From Candidatus Mediterraneibacter faecavium (lineage in GTDB: Bacteria > Bacillota > Clostridia > Lachnospirales > Lachnospiraceae): a DNA stretch of 64,000 bases. Shown here one piece after another: positions 10,722-20,660 of this stretch. The stretch spans positions 1-64,000 of the forward strand of contig DWVY01000051.1 of the NCBI GenBank assembly GCA_019119995.1, read 5' to 3'. Both the position numbers and the translations under genes were made by a program. A model generated the notes under the pieces. The model was not told the origin of the DNA and searched no databases. It saw nothing but the letters and a program-made list of their open reading frames with translations. Within the stretch, counting starts at the first letter, position 1. Every line of letters begins with the position of its first letter.

Positions 10722-10824
10722 GACTGTCTCTCCTTTCTCCGATCCGCCGGCAGCTCTGATCCGCCGCCTCAAGATCTGTTTGCACTGATCGGCTGTATAT
10801 TCATCCCTCTGTACGCATACCGCC

Positions 10825-12156
10825 TTATGGTTCCAGTCTGCTCATATCTCTCGGGAACAGTGTCGTCTCGCGGACATTATCGTCGCCTGTCAGTTTCATT
10901 GTCAGACGTTCCAGCCCGATCCCCAGTCCGCCGTGAGGCGGCATGCCGTATTTGAACGTACTCAGATACTGCTCCATTCCTTCTTCCGTCATGCCGCGCT
11001 GTTCCATCTTGGCAAGCAGACTCTCGTAATCGTGGATACGCTGTCCTCCCGTCGTGATCTCCATTCCGCGGAACAGAAGGTCAAAGCTCAGCGTATAAGT
11101 CGGATCCGCCGGATCGTCCATCGCATAGAACGGGCGCTTCCTCGACGGATAGTGTGTGACGAACACGAAATCCGCATCCCATTTTTCTTTCGCGTATCTG
11201 CTGATCAGCACTTCCTCTTCCGGCTCCAGATCATACGGGCTTCTGATCTTGCGTCCGTATTCCTCTGATACAAGTTTCTTTATCTCATCGAAACGCACTG
11301 CCGGGATATCTTCTGTCTTCGGGATCTCGATCCCGAGTATCCGGATCTCGTCCGCATAGTCTTTTTCAAGGAGTTTCATCGTATACTGGAGATATCCGGT
11401 CTCCATCGCCATCACATCCTCGAACCCGTCGATATATCCCATCTCAAAATCAAGGCTCGTATATTCGTTCAGATGACGCTTTGTATTATGTTTCTCCGCA
11501 CGGAATACCGGGGCTGTCTCGAATACTCTGTCAAATACCCCGACCATCATCTGTTTGTAGAACTGGGGGCTCTGCTGCAGGATTGCCGGCCGGTGGAAAT
11601 AATCCAGACGGAACAGGTTCGCACCGCCCTCCGCACTCTTAGCTCCGATCTTCGGCGTGTGGATCTCTGTAAAGCCTTCGCCGTAAAGGAAATCGCGGAA
11701 TCCTCTTACAAGTCCTTCCTGGATCCGGAATCTTGCCCTCTCCCTTAAGTTTCTCAGAGAGATCGGACGGTAGTTGAGCTTTGCCTCAAGCGAAGTGTTC
11801 AGCTTCCACTTTGCGATCGGCAGAGGCATGGGCGCCGCCGGTTCGCTTAAGATGCGGATCCCTCTCAGACGGATCTCGATGCCGTGGGGCGCTTTCTCCG
11901 ATCCCGCCACGATACCTGTAACTTCTACCGTGGCAGCCTCTTTGACATCCTTGAGATCAAAGCCCGACACGCCTTTCTCATACACACACTGCACAAGGCC
12001 GCCGCGTTTTCTGAGGATCACGAAAGCCACCGTACCCATGTCACGGATCGTGTGGACAGCTCCGTTTACCTTAACCGTCTGACCTTTCATCTCTTCCATA
12101 AGCAGGTCTGCAAGTTCCAGAGTTTCTGATTTCTTTACACCTTTTACCAGTTCCAT
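10825..12156 (-). CDS. aspS: Aspartyl-tRNA synthetase, archaeal-type, likely non-discriminating
   Basis: 'ILQQSPQFYKQMMVGVFDRVFETAPVFRAEKHNTKRHLNEYTSLDFEM', 'GLGIGLERL'; start moved to MELVKG; clustered with gatCAB. Confidence 0.9.
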   Translation of the reverse strand: MELVKGVKKSETLELADLLMEEMKGQTVKVNGAVHTIRDMGTVAFVILRKRGGLVQCVYEKGVSGFDLKDVKEAATVEVTGIVAGSEKAPHGIEIRLRGIRILSEPAAPMPLPIAKWKLNTSLEAKLNYRPISLRNLRERARFRIQEGLVRGFRDFLYGEGFTEIHTPKIGAKSAEGGANLFRLDYFHRPAILQQSPQFYKQMMVGVFDRVFETAPVFRAEKHNTKRHLNEYTSLDFEMGYIDGFEDVMAMETGYLQYTMKLLEKDYADEIRILGIEIPKTEDIPAVRFDEIKKLVSEEYGRKIRSPYDLEPEEEVLISRYAKEKWDADFVFVTHYPSRKRPFYAMDDPADPTYTLSFDLLFRGMEITTGGQRIHDYESLLAKMEQRGMTEEGMEQYLSTFKYGMPPHGGLGIGLERLTMKLTGDDNVRETTLFPRDMSRLEP

Positions 12157-12179
12157 TTTTCTTTCTCCTTTCAGATGCC

Positions 12180-12540
12180 GTATCCCGGAGAAATAAAAAA
12201 GCCCCGGGATACTTAAGTATCCCGGGACGGAAATTATCAAGATAAAATCCGCGGTACCACCCGCATTGAACCCCCGCACTAAAACTCGACCTTCGCCTCC
12301 GGCTCGTTCTCGTTAAGTACTTTTGGTTCCCCTCTATGCATGTAACGTATGCCTTACGTACCGCCCTACTTTGTGCCAGGTTTCCTGCCCTGCATCTGTT
12401 CAGACGGTCAGCTCCCAAGTGTTCCCTTAGTCTCCTCCGCTGTCCGGCGCTCTCAGTCGGTGACGCCAACTTCCTGTCAGTTTCTGGATACCAGAGTCTT
12501 GTTCATTGCCTTTGTCTATTTTAACACTTTAGTCTGTTAA
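12180..12540 (-). promoter_or_regulatory. T-box leader upstream of aspS-gatCAB
   Basis: On the minus strand: GCGGGTGGTACCGCGG (T-box core), followed by terminator CCCGGGATACTTAAGTATCCCGGGGCTTTTTT. Confidence 0.92.
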
Positions 12541-12600
12541 AATATGTTTTCAATAATAGCACACCGATTTTCAAATTGCAAGCACTTTTTTGTAAAATCA

Positions 12601-12705
12601 CAGTTCAATCACAGTTCAAATAGCAGTTCAATGAGCAAAACTGCGGCGTCAGCCGCGATAAGCACGCAGTGCAGTTTTGCGAATGGCGCGGGCCAAACTG
12701 TTACT
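12601..12705. repeat. Copy 1 of a dispersed palindrome-containing intergenic repeat
   Basis: 54-nt block 12652-12705 is 48/54 identical to 49855-49908; IR GCAAAACTGC/GCAGTTTTGC; three phased CAGTTCAA motifs. Confidence 0.7.
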
Positions 12706-13927
12706 CCTCCAATTCTTCTCTCACGACTTCCAACGCTTTATCCAGCTGGTTATCGGCCTCCGGATTATTTTCGTCATACTCATACTCTACTTCCACATCC
12801 GGCTCTACACCTGTTCCGTTGATGCTCCTGCCACTCGGTGTATAATACTCGGCAATAGTCACTTTCAAGCAGGTGCCGTCCCCCAGATCCATGAGCTGCT
12901 GCACTACGCCTTTCCCGTATGTCGTCATGCCGACGATCGTTCCCGTGCCGTAATCCTGTATCGCTCCGCTGAATATTTCCGAGGCGCTTGCACTGTACTG
13001 ATTGACGAGAACAGCCAGAGGCTTTGTAAATTCATGCTTTCCATCGCAGCTGATCTCCTCGGTATTGCCGTACTTATCTTTTGTGGATACGATCGTCCCC
13101 TCCGGCAGAAGGAGTTTCAGCATATCCGTTACGGTTGTCAGATTGCCGCCCGGATTTCCTCTCAGATCGATAACGAGCCCCTGCATGCCCTGTGACTCCA
13201 ACTCCTCAAGCGCCGCCTCAAACTGGTCATATGTCACGCTGTCAAACTCGCTTACCGCTATATAGCCGATCTGACCGTCTTTCATCTCACTGCTGACTGT
13301 CTGCACTTCAATGATGTCACGTGTAGCCGTCAGTTCTACTTCTTCTCCGTCCCGCAGCACACAGAGGGTCACGTCTGTCCCCTGTTCTCCTTTGATCCAG
13401 GATACCACCGTTTCAAGATCCTGTCCGGATACAGAGCGGCCGTCAACCTCATATATGACATCTCCCTGCTTCATTCCCGCCTTATCCGCCGGTGAATCCT
13501 CATACACATTGCTCACCGTGATCTCACCGCTGTCCAGACTTTGGGACATTGTAGCGCCGATCCCCGAGAATTCGCCGTTTGTAGACTCATAGAGGGCTTT
13601 TGTCTCTTCTTCATCGTAATACTCCGTATATGGGTCGCCCAATGCCTCTGCATATCCGGAATATATGCCGTCGATCAACGCATCTTCATCAATGTCATCC
13701 TCATACAGATAACATCCCTCGATCAGGCTGTTGATCCGATCCAGCTTTTCATTTACATCTGCTTCGGACACCGTACTCGCTGCCGTATAATCCCCATTAC
13801 GTATGGCGGAAAGCACTTTCCACGTTCCTGCCGCGCCGCAGATAATGAGAGCAGTGACCAGCGCGCCTGTCAGGACGCCCGCACCGAATCTCCCTCTTTC
13901 GTTCCCGTTCTCCTTGTTCCGATCCAT
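12701..13927 (-). CDS. S41 family C-terminal processing peptidase (PDZ domain)
   Basis: 'GIGATMSQSLDSGEITVSNVYEDSPADKAGMKQGDVIYEVDG', 'LVNQYSASASEIFSGAIQDYGTGTIVGMTTYGKGVVQ'. Confidence 0.93.
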   Translation of the reverse strand: MDRNKENGNERGRFGAGVLTGALVTALIICGAAGTWKVLSAIRNGDYTAASTVSEADVNEKLDRINSLIEGCYLYEDDIDEDALIDGIYSGYAEALGDPYTEYYDEEETKALYESTNGEFSGIGATMSQSLDSGEITVSNVYEDSPADKAGMKQGDVIYEVDGRSVSGQDLETVVSWIKGEQGTDVTLCVLRDGEEVELTATRDIIEVQTVSSEMKDGQIGYIAVSEFDSVTYDQFEAALEELESQGMQGLVIDLRGNPGGNLTTVTDMLKLLLPEGTIVSTKDKYGNTEEISCDGKHEFTKPLAVLVNQYSASASEIFSGAIQDYGTGTIVGMTTYGKGVVQQLMDLGDGTCLKVTIAEYYTPSGRSINGTGVEPDVEVEYEYDENNPEADNQLDKALEVVREELEE

Positions 13928-14115
13928 CTTTTCTCCACGCCTCCGATATTTACTTGCTGTATAAAATTCTGTTCTCTGTCTGTTTTATCCGTTTCTCCGG
14001 ACTTTTACCAGAAAAAGGACAAAGCGGAACTCTTTTTCCACTTTGTCCTCCCTTACTCTTACCTGTATATCATATCCGTATACTTCCGGCATGGACATTT
14101 GATATGTCCATGATC

Positions 14116-15058
14116 TTATACTTTCAGATGCTTGCGCACTGTGAAGAAACTTCCCAGGAAACCGATCCCGATACCCATGGCAAGCCCGATCGGAAGCAGG
14201 ATCTGATAAACTGTTCCAACCGGCAGGAAATCTATGATATTCTGCAGGATCTGGAATTTCGTCATAATATACTCTACCGCTCTGTCATACAGGAAGTACA
14301 GCAGTGTCAGCGGGATCGCAGCGCCGAACACACCGATGATCAGACCCTCAATCACGAACGGCGACCGGACCACAAAGTCCTTGGCGCCGATGTATTTCAT
14401 GATCGCGATCTCCTCCTTGCGGACCGTGATACCCATTGTAACCGTATTGCTGATCAGGAAGATCGACACGCCGAGCAGTATGATAATGATCGCAATTGAC
14501 ACGATCGCTACCAGCGTATTCACACTGGAAAGTGTATTTGCGACTACATCTGACTTATTAACATCACGTACTCCGTCCAGATTCTCCGCAAAATCTACCA
14601 GTTCATTCTGTGTTTCAGAAAGAGAACGGCTTCGCGCCACCAGACTCTGGTCGTCATTATCCATAGTCTCCATATATACTTCATAGTTATCAGAACTTGC
14701 AAGCGGATTGTCGTCCTTGAATCCCTCCGCCAGCTCCGGATTGTCGCCGAAGTATTCTTTCTGGAACTCTTCCCACGCCTCGTCTGCCGAGACATACTTT
14801 ACCTCTGCCACGCCTTCATGGTTTTCGAGCTGTTCTCCGATCTCTTCTTTCTGCTCATCTGTTGCGTCCTCATCAAAGAATACCGTGATGGCGACGCCTT
14901 CCTCTGCAGTCCTTATGATATACTGAAAGTTTACAAGAATCGAGAAAAATAATCCAAACAGGAAGATACAAGCTGACATCGTCGCAATGGATGCGAGTGA
15001 AAACATCTTGTTCCTCCAGATATTCTTGATACCCTGTTTTCCTACGTATCCAATTGTA

Positions 15059-15069
<11 letters not shown>
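14116..15069 (-). CDS. ftsX: Cell division ABC transporter permease FtsX
   Basis: 317 aa, 4 TM; 'GKQGIKNIWRNKMFSLASIATMSACIFLFG'; next to ftsE. Confidence 0.93.
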
Positions 15070-15745
<676 letters not shown>

Positions 15746-15793
15746 ATGTTCCTCCTAATTATTCATACCCCTGCCCTTGCATCATATACAGTC

Positions 15794-16885
15794 TCAGAAC
15801 TCCAAAGACTCCATATAATTCATATATTTTACGACCATCAGCGCGATCTTGAATGTGATAGCATCCTCGAAAACGCGAAGATCCAGACCGGTGCTCTTCT
15901 GGAGCTTATCCAGTCTGTATACAAGAGTATTTCTGTGAATATAAAGCTGCCTGGACGTTTCTGATACATTAAGACTGTTTTCAAAGAATTTATTGATCGT
16001 CGTCAATGTCTCCTCATCAAAATCGTCCGGAGATTTCCCCTCGAAAATCTCTTTGATGAACATCTTGCACAGCGGGATCGGCAGCTGATAGATCAGACGT
16101 CCGATGCCCAGGGTGGTAAATGCCACGATATCCTTTTCGTCGAAGAATATCTTTCCGACGTCGAGCGCGAGCTTGGCTTCTTTGTAAGACTTGGACACTT
16201 CCTTGATGTCGCCTACGATCGTTCCGTACGCGATGCGGATCTGCTCCTCTCCTCCCTCGTTGCGGAGCGTATCCAGCATCTCCTGTGCCATTTTCTCGAG
16301 TTCTTTATTGCCGTCTTTCTCACTGAGCTCCTTTACCACGATGATATTCTTCTCGTCAACCGCAGTGATAAAGTCTTTGGACTTTCCGCCCAGCAGGCCC
16401 CTTACATTTTCGAGCGCAGCATTATCCCTCTCGTGCGATGTCTCAATAATAAAGATAACACGTTTTACTTCTGTGTCAATATGTAATTTTTTCGCACGGT
16501 TATAAATGTCTACTAAAAGCAGGTTGTCGAGGAGCAGGTTTTTGATGAAGTTATCCTTGTCAAACCGCTCTTTATATGCTACCAGCAGGCTCTGGATCTG
16601 AAACGCCGCGATCTTGCCGAGCATGTACACGTCCTCGGTGTCCCCGTCCGCGAGGAGCACATACTCAAGCCTCTGTTCATCAAAGATCTTGAAAAACTGA
16701 CACCCCTGGATCACCTGACTGTCTGCGGGGGATTCCACGAATGAAAGCACCGCGTCGCTGCGGTCCTGCGGACTGTCAAATGTAGCCGCAAGCTCTTTCC
16801 CCTCCGTGTCAAGGACACAGAAATCCACTCTCGCAATCCCTTTCAGGCCATCGATCGTATTTTGTAGTATCTGATTTGAAATCAT
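15794..16885 (-). CDS. PucR/CdaR-type transcriptional regulator (C-terminal HTH_30)
   Basis: 'NVSETSRQLYIHRNTLVYRLDKLQKSTGLDLRVFEDAITFKIAL'; start moved to MISNQILQ. Confidence 0.82.
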   Translation of the reverse strand: MISNQILQNTIDGLKGIARVDFCVLDTEGKELAATFDSPQDRSDAVLSFVESPADSQVIQGCQFFKIFDEQRLEYVLLADGDTEDVYMLGKIAAFQIQSLLVAYKERFDKDNFIKNLLLDNLLLVDIYNRAKKLHIDTEVKRVIFIIETSHERDNAALENVRGLLGGKSKDFITAVDEKNIIVVKELSEKDGNKELEKMAQEMLDTLRNEGGEEQIRIAYGTIVGDIKEVSKSYKEAKLALDVGKIFFDEKDIVAFTTLGIGRLIYQLPIPLCKMFIKEIFEGKSPDDFDEETLTTINKFFENSLNVSETSRQLYIHRNTLVYRLDKLQKSTGLDLRVFEDAITFKIALMVVKYMNYMESLEF

Positions 16886-17055
16886 AGCTCTTCCTCCACT
16901 CCTCCAGAAAACATGTACACTTTTCACAAAATTTGAGCAAAAAAAATATTCAAATTCACATATTCACGTACTATATTAATGCAAAACACCAAAAAAATAA
17001 AGAGGAAATCCATCTTTTTTATGCATTTCCTCAAATGTTTTACAAAAAATTCATA

Positions 17056-17730
17056 TTATCTTTCTTTCTGCTGCTTTTCCACCTGTCTGCGGAACATTGT
17101 TTTCCGGAAGAAATGTCTGATCTGCTGCAAAACCTTTCTGTCATCATAGCTTCTCGAAAGCATCGGGCCGCATCCGAACCAGAGCCTTGTATTGAGCAGA
17201 GTCTTGTTTCTGCTGATAAAGCTTTCCTGATATGGCGAGGAGAGGACCGACAGGACACAGTCTGTCTCCGTACCGTTGATATCGTTTACAACTTCTTCCT
17301 CCCTGCTGTCTGCTGGATCCAGACAGGCATGGCCGCTTATGCGGATCCCTCTGTTATAGTGCCGGATCGCATTTTCCGCCCGGGAAAGCTCCTCTTCCGT
17401 GTCCGCCAGAAGATAGATCCTCTTCTGATTCTTCTGAAGGTATTTCATAAACATTTTCAGAAATATTCTGTTTTCAGTTTCTTTCAGTTTTACTCTGTCA
17501 TGGATCTCCGCCGCCTCAAGTATCTCGGCCTCCCCGGGAAGTACCAGTTTAAACTCTTTTGCCCGGGCTGTCCACGTTTCGTCCTCCTGATTGTTCATCA
17601 GAGAATCCATGGTCATTATTTCTATTGTATCAACCGGGTCATCTTCCATGAACCGCATAGCCTGAAGCATCGTCTCTTTCGCTGTCAGACAGTCCATCCG
17701 GATCCCCAGGACTTCTATCTTATCTTCCAT
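17056..17730 (-). CDS. Divergent WecG/TagA/CpsF-like protein
   Basis: 'MEDKIEVLGIRMDCLTAKETM...', 'IYLLADTEEE', 'DCVLSVLSSPYQESFISRNKTLLNTRLWFGCG' follow the TagA-family layout without its hallmark DG. Confidence 0.55.
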   Translation of the reverse strand: MEDKIEVLGIRMDCLTAKETMLQAMRFMEDDPVDTIEIMTMDSLMNNQEDETWTARAKEFKLVLPGEAEILEAAEIHDRVKLKETENRIFLKMFMKYLQKNQKRIYLLADTEEELSRAENAIRHYNRGIRISGHACLDPADSREEEVVNDINGTETDCVLSVLSSPYQESFISRNKTLLNTRLWFGCGPMLSRSYDDRKVLQQIRHFFRKTMFRRQVEKQQKER

Positions 17731-17820
17731 AGCTGTATCACCTATCGTCTCCCCAGTTGTACAATTTTATCAAATCTACACTTTTTTGTAAAGTTTTACC
17801 GATTTTGTTTTATTGTTTTT

Positions 17821-18009
17821 TTATTGTTTCTCCCTCTTCTTCTTTGTCACCATGCCCCCGATGCGCCCGGTTTCTTTTGATGTAAGAGACTTCCAGCCTT
17901 CCGATAACACTCTGTCCAGAAGTCCCAGTTCTTCTGCCACTTCATACTTCATTTTCTCCTCAGGCTCCAGGTTGTTAAGATCGATCTTTTTCTCTTTCTT
18001 CTTTGACAC
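17821..18009 (-). CDS. Small acid-soluble spore protein, alpha/beta-type-like
   Basis: 'YEVAEELGLLDRVLSEGWKSLTSKETGRIGGMVTKKKREK'. Confidence 0.85.
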   Translation of the reverse strand: MSKKKEKKIDLNNLEPEEKMKYEVAEELGLLDRVLSEGWKSLTSKETGRIGGMVTKKKREKQ

Positions 18010-18120
18010 AGTACCCCTTCTTTCCGCTTTTTCAGGAGTATTGCCGAATTTCTGCCAGAATATTCACGGCAAATGTCCGCTCATGCAAGCATAGCGTCCA
18101 CCCGCCGGATTTGTCACACA

Positions 18121-18156
18121 AAAGTACCGGACGCTCTGAAGAACGCCCGGTACTTT
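18121..18156 (-). terminator. Hairpin downstream of PspC-like gene
   Basis: AAAGTACCGG ... CCGGTACTTT. Confidence 0.6.
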
Positions 18157-18178
18157 ATGATAGTTCACTCTGTTTTTC

Positions 18179-18385
18179 CTACATCATCGGACTGTCCGGT
18201 ATGATGATCGCAGCTATGATATACCCCAGTATCCCGCTGCCCGACAATCCAAACAGTACAAACAACAGCCGGATCAGCGTAGGATCGATATTAAAATACT
18301 CCGCAATTCCTCCGCACACTCCACACAACATCCTGCTTTCTCTTGAACGATACAATCTTTTTCCCTGCATGGTCTGAATCCTCAC
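18179..18385 (-). CDS. PspC domain protein
   Basis: 'KRLYRSRESRMLCGVCGGIAEYFNIDPTLIRLLFVLFGL'. Confidence 0.92.
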   Translation of the reverse strand: MRIQTMQGKRLYRSRESRMLCGVCGGIAEYFNIDPTLIRLLFVLFGLSGSGILGYIIAAIIIPDSPMM

Positions 18386-18427
18386 TTTCTCTGATTTAAT
18401 CGCATCTTCTATTTTTCACGATCGGCT

Positions 18428-19348
18428 TTATTCAAATATGATCTCCATCCTGCCTATCCTGCACTCCGCATCTATCATGCAGCTGCTGCCGTTATCTATC
18501 TTCATCTGATTACGAAGGCCGCTGTAAGCTTCATCACCCACGATAAGTTCTCCCGCTGAGCAGGACAGTTCATAATTATAAGTTTCCATCTCTCCCGGCA
18601 GGGTAAAGAGAACTTCCCCGACATCGCAGTTAAGATCTGCGTTTTGCACTACTTCACCCTGTAGTGTGACCTGTCCGGCTCCGCAGTCCGCCTCAAGCAC
18701 ATCTGCATAGAAACCTTCCGCAATGATCTGGCCAGCTCCCACGTCAAGAGAGATCTCTTCCGCCGAAATGCCTTCCATCTCAAGCATTCCCGCTCCTACG
18801 TCAGCAGAAAAGCATTTATAATGTGTCCCACGCGGGATACTGATATACAGCATTTCTGCAGCGGCAGTATTCCACTTCAGGCCGCGATGTCCGTCCGTCT
18901 CCAGTTCCAGCTCTCCTCCATCCTGAGAAACTGCGATGTCTCCCCGGATCTCAGGGCTGAGCTGTGATGTATCCACAATGACCGCGTCACTATCGGAAGG
19001 TGATACGATCACACTCAGATAGGACAGATCCAGTGATATTTCAGTAATCCCGTCATAGGCCGTGATCATATTTCCGTCCGGTTCCCCCGGAACATATCCG
19101 TCGTCAGGATCTCCGCTGTCCGCTATAATATCCGGGATCTCTTCCAATCCATCCCGAACATTCTGAGCGCTTTCTTCTGTCTCCACGATCCTGCCGAACC
19201 GCTGCAGCCACTCATGCACCGGTCCCGATTCATCCGTATTACTCAGCATTCTAAGCCCGCCCAGCGCGACACCTGCCACCGTCATCACAATACCCACTGC
19301 CGCCATGACCGCGCATACGATCCAGAACACTTTCCATCCTGATTTCAT
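18428..19348 (-). CDS. DUF4097 family beta-strand repeat protein
   Basis: N-terminal TM, then repeats such as 'ISLDVGAGQIIAEGFYADVLEADCGAGQVTLQGEVVQNADLNCDVG'. Confidence 0.8.
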   Translation of the reverse strand: MKSGWKVFWIVCAVMAAVGIVMTVAGVALGGLRMLSNTDESGPVHEWLQRFGRIVETEESAQNVRDGLEEIPDIIADSGDPDDGYVPGEPDGNMITAYDGITEISLDLSYLSVIVSPSDSDAVIVDTSQLSPEIRGDIAVSQDGGELELETDGHRGLKWNTAAAEMLYISIPRGTHYKCFSADVGAGMLEMEGISAEEISLDVGAGQIIAEGFYADVLEADCGAGQVTLQGEVVQNADLNCDVGEVLFTLPGEMETYNYELSCSAGELIVGDEAYSGLRNQMKIDNGSSCMIDAECRIGRMEIIFE

Positions 19349-19351
19349 CCC

Positions 19352-20080
19352 TTACACCGCCTTTCCGTAAAACGGTCTTCTGCACAGGTTTACAAATCCC
19401 CTGAGCATTGCCGGATACACTATGATACAGAGCTTCACTGTCCCGACTGTAGCGGCCATTCCGAGCACAAACAGAAGGATCCCGATCCCTGCTGCCACAA
19501 GCGCCGCCGACGGGACTGCAGCCACAGCAACGAGCCCGACAATGACCGTACAGCCTCCCGCGATCATGATCGATACCGCCGTGATCACAAGAGCTGCAAA
19601 GAAACATACCACAGCCGCTGCGATACCGAAAACTGCAAGGGCGATCCCCAGCGTCACCGGCCACAGGACGACCGCGATCGCGATGATCAGGATGATCTCC
19701 AGCGTATTGCTGGTCCACGGTCTGCTTTTGCCTGCACCGCCGTCCGCACTTCCTGCGCCGTTCCCCGATCTGTCCCGTCCGGATCCTGCTCCGGGACCTG
19801 CCTGACCGCCGATGTTTCCGTCAGCAGAGCGCTGTCCGTATTTCTCCATATAGTCCTTGCGTTCATAATCCGCTTCGTTAAATTGTGTCCCGTAATAGTC
19901 CGCCTTGATCGACTCGGCCACTTTCTCCGGGCTTCCCAGCTCCCGGATCACATCCGCCTCGTTCGCCTCGCCGGCATCCGCGAAATAATCTGCATAATAC
20001 TGAACCGCCGCCTGCCGCTCTTCTTCCGGCATATCGGCGAGCAGCCGTTCAAGTTCAGCCATAAATCCCATACGGTTCAT
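19352..20080 (-). CDS. DUF1700 (HAAS) domain membrane protein
   Basis: 'MNRMGFMAELERLLADMPEEERQAAVQYYADYFADAGEANEADVIRELGSPEKVAESI'. Confidence 0.85.
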   Translation of the reverse strand: MNRMGFMAELERLLADMPEEERQAAVQYYADYFADAGEANEADVIRELGSPEKVAESIKADYYGTQFNEADYERKDYMEKYGQRSADGNIGGQAGPGAGSGRDRSGNGAGSADGGAGKSRPWTSNTLEIILIIAIAVVLWPVTLGIALAVFGIAAAVVCFFAALVITAVSIMIAGGCTVIVGLVAVAAVPSAALVAAGIGILLFVLGMAATVGTVKLCIIVYPAMLRGFVNLCRRPFYGKAV

Positions 20081-20400
20081 GCAGTCACACCTCCCTCAAA
20101 TATCTCGTTGATCTTCTGGATATAAGTCTTCCACTCTGACTTATACAGCCGAAGCTGCGCCATCCCTCTGGATGTCACCTTGTAATATCTCCTGTTTCTG
20201 CCGTCAAACTGCCTGTCATACACTTCCAGACACTCATCTTTCTGCAGGCGCCGCAGAACCGGATACAATGTCGATTCCGACACGTCTATGACTCTGCGCA
20301 CATCCTGAGTGATCTTATAGCCGTATGTCCCCTCGTCCTCCCGGGAGACAACGGCAAGTACGATCGCGTCCAGAAGCGCCGCACCTGTATTAAATACCAT
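20077..20400 (-). CDS. PadR family transcriptional regulator
   Basis: 'GTYGYKITQDVRRVIDVSESTLYPVLRRLQKDECLEVYDRQFDGRNRRYYKVTSRG'. Confidence 0.93.
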   Translation of the reverse strand: MVFNTGAALLDAIVLAVVSREDEGTYGYKITQDVRRVIDVSESTLYPVLRRLQKDECLEVYDRQFDGRNRRYYKVTSRGMAQLRLYKSEWKTYIQKINEIFEGGVTA

Positions 20401-20560
20401 GCAACCACCCTTCCTGGAACCGGGCTGATCTTTCCATCACGCCTCTGTTCTTTTCTTGACCCCATAATACTATGTCGTTTTCTATATTATATTTTGTATA
20501 ATATTAGTTGTCAATATAATATTGCTTAAGTTATATAGAATGATTTCTAAAGATTCCCTA

Positions 20561-20627
20561 AAGAATACGGCGGATAGCTGCGGGCATATGTTCCATCCAT
20601 ATGCCCGCAGCTATCCGCCGTATTCTT
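20561..20627. repeat. Perfect 30-bp inverted repeat, 7-nt loop
   Basis: AAGAATACGGCGGATAGCTGCGGGCATATG-ttccatc-CATATGCCCGCAGCTATCCGCCGTATTCTT. Confidence 0.95.
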
Positions 20628-20660
20628 ATACAAAACAGTTTTCCAGATTTTAACTTATGA

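Noticed and set aside
12071-12469. 132-aa minus-strand ORF
   Set aside because: Lies across the T-box leader and aspS start; explained by the RNA leader.
16933-17880. 315-aa plus-strand ORF
   Set aside because: Antisense to the TagA-like gene; no support.
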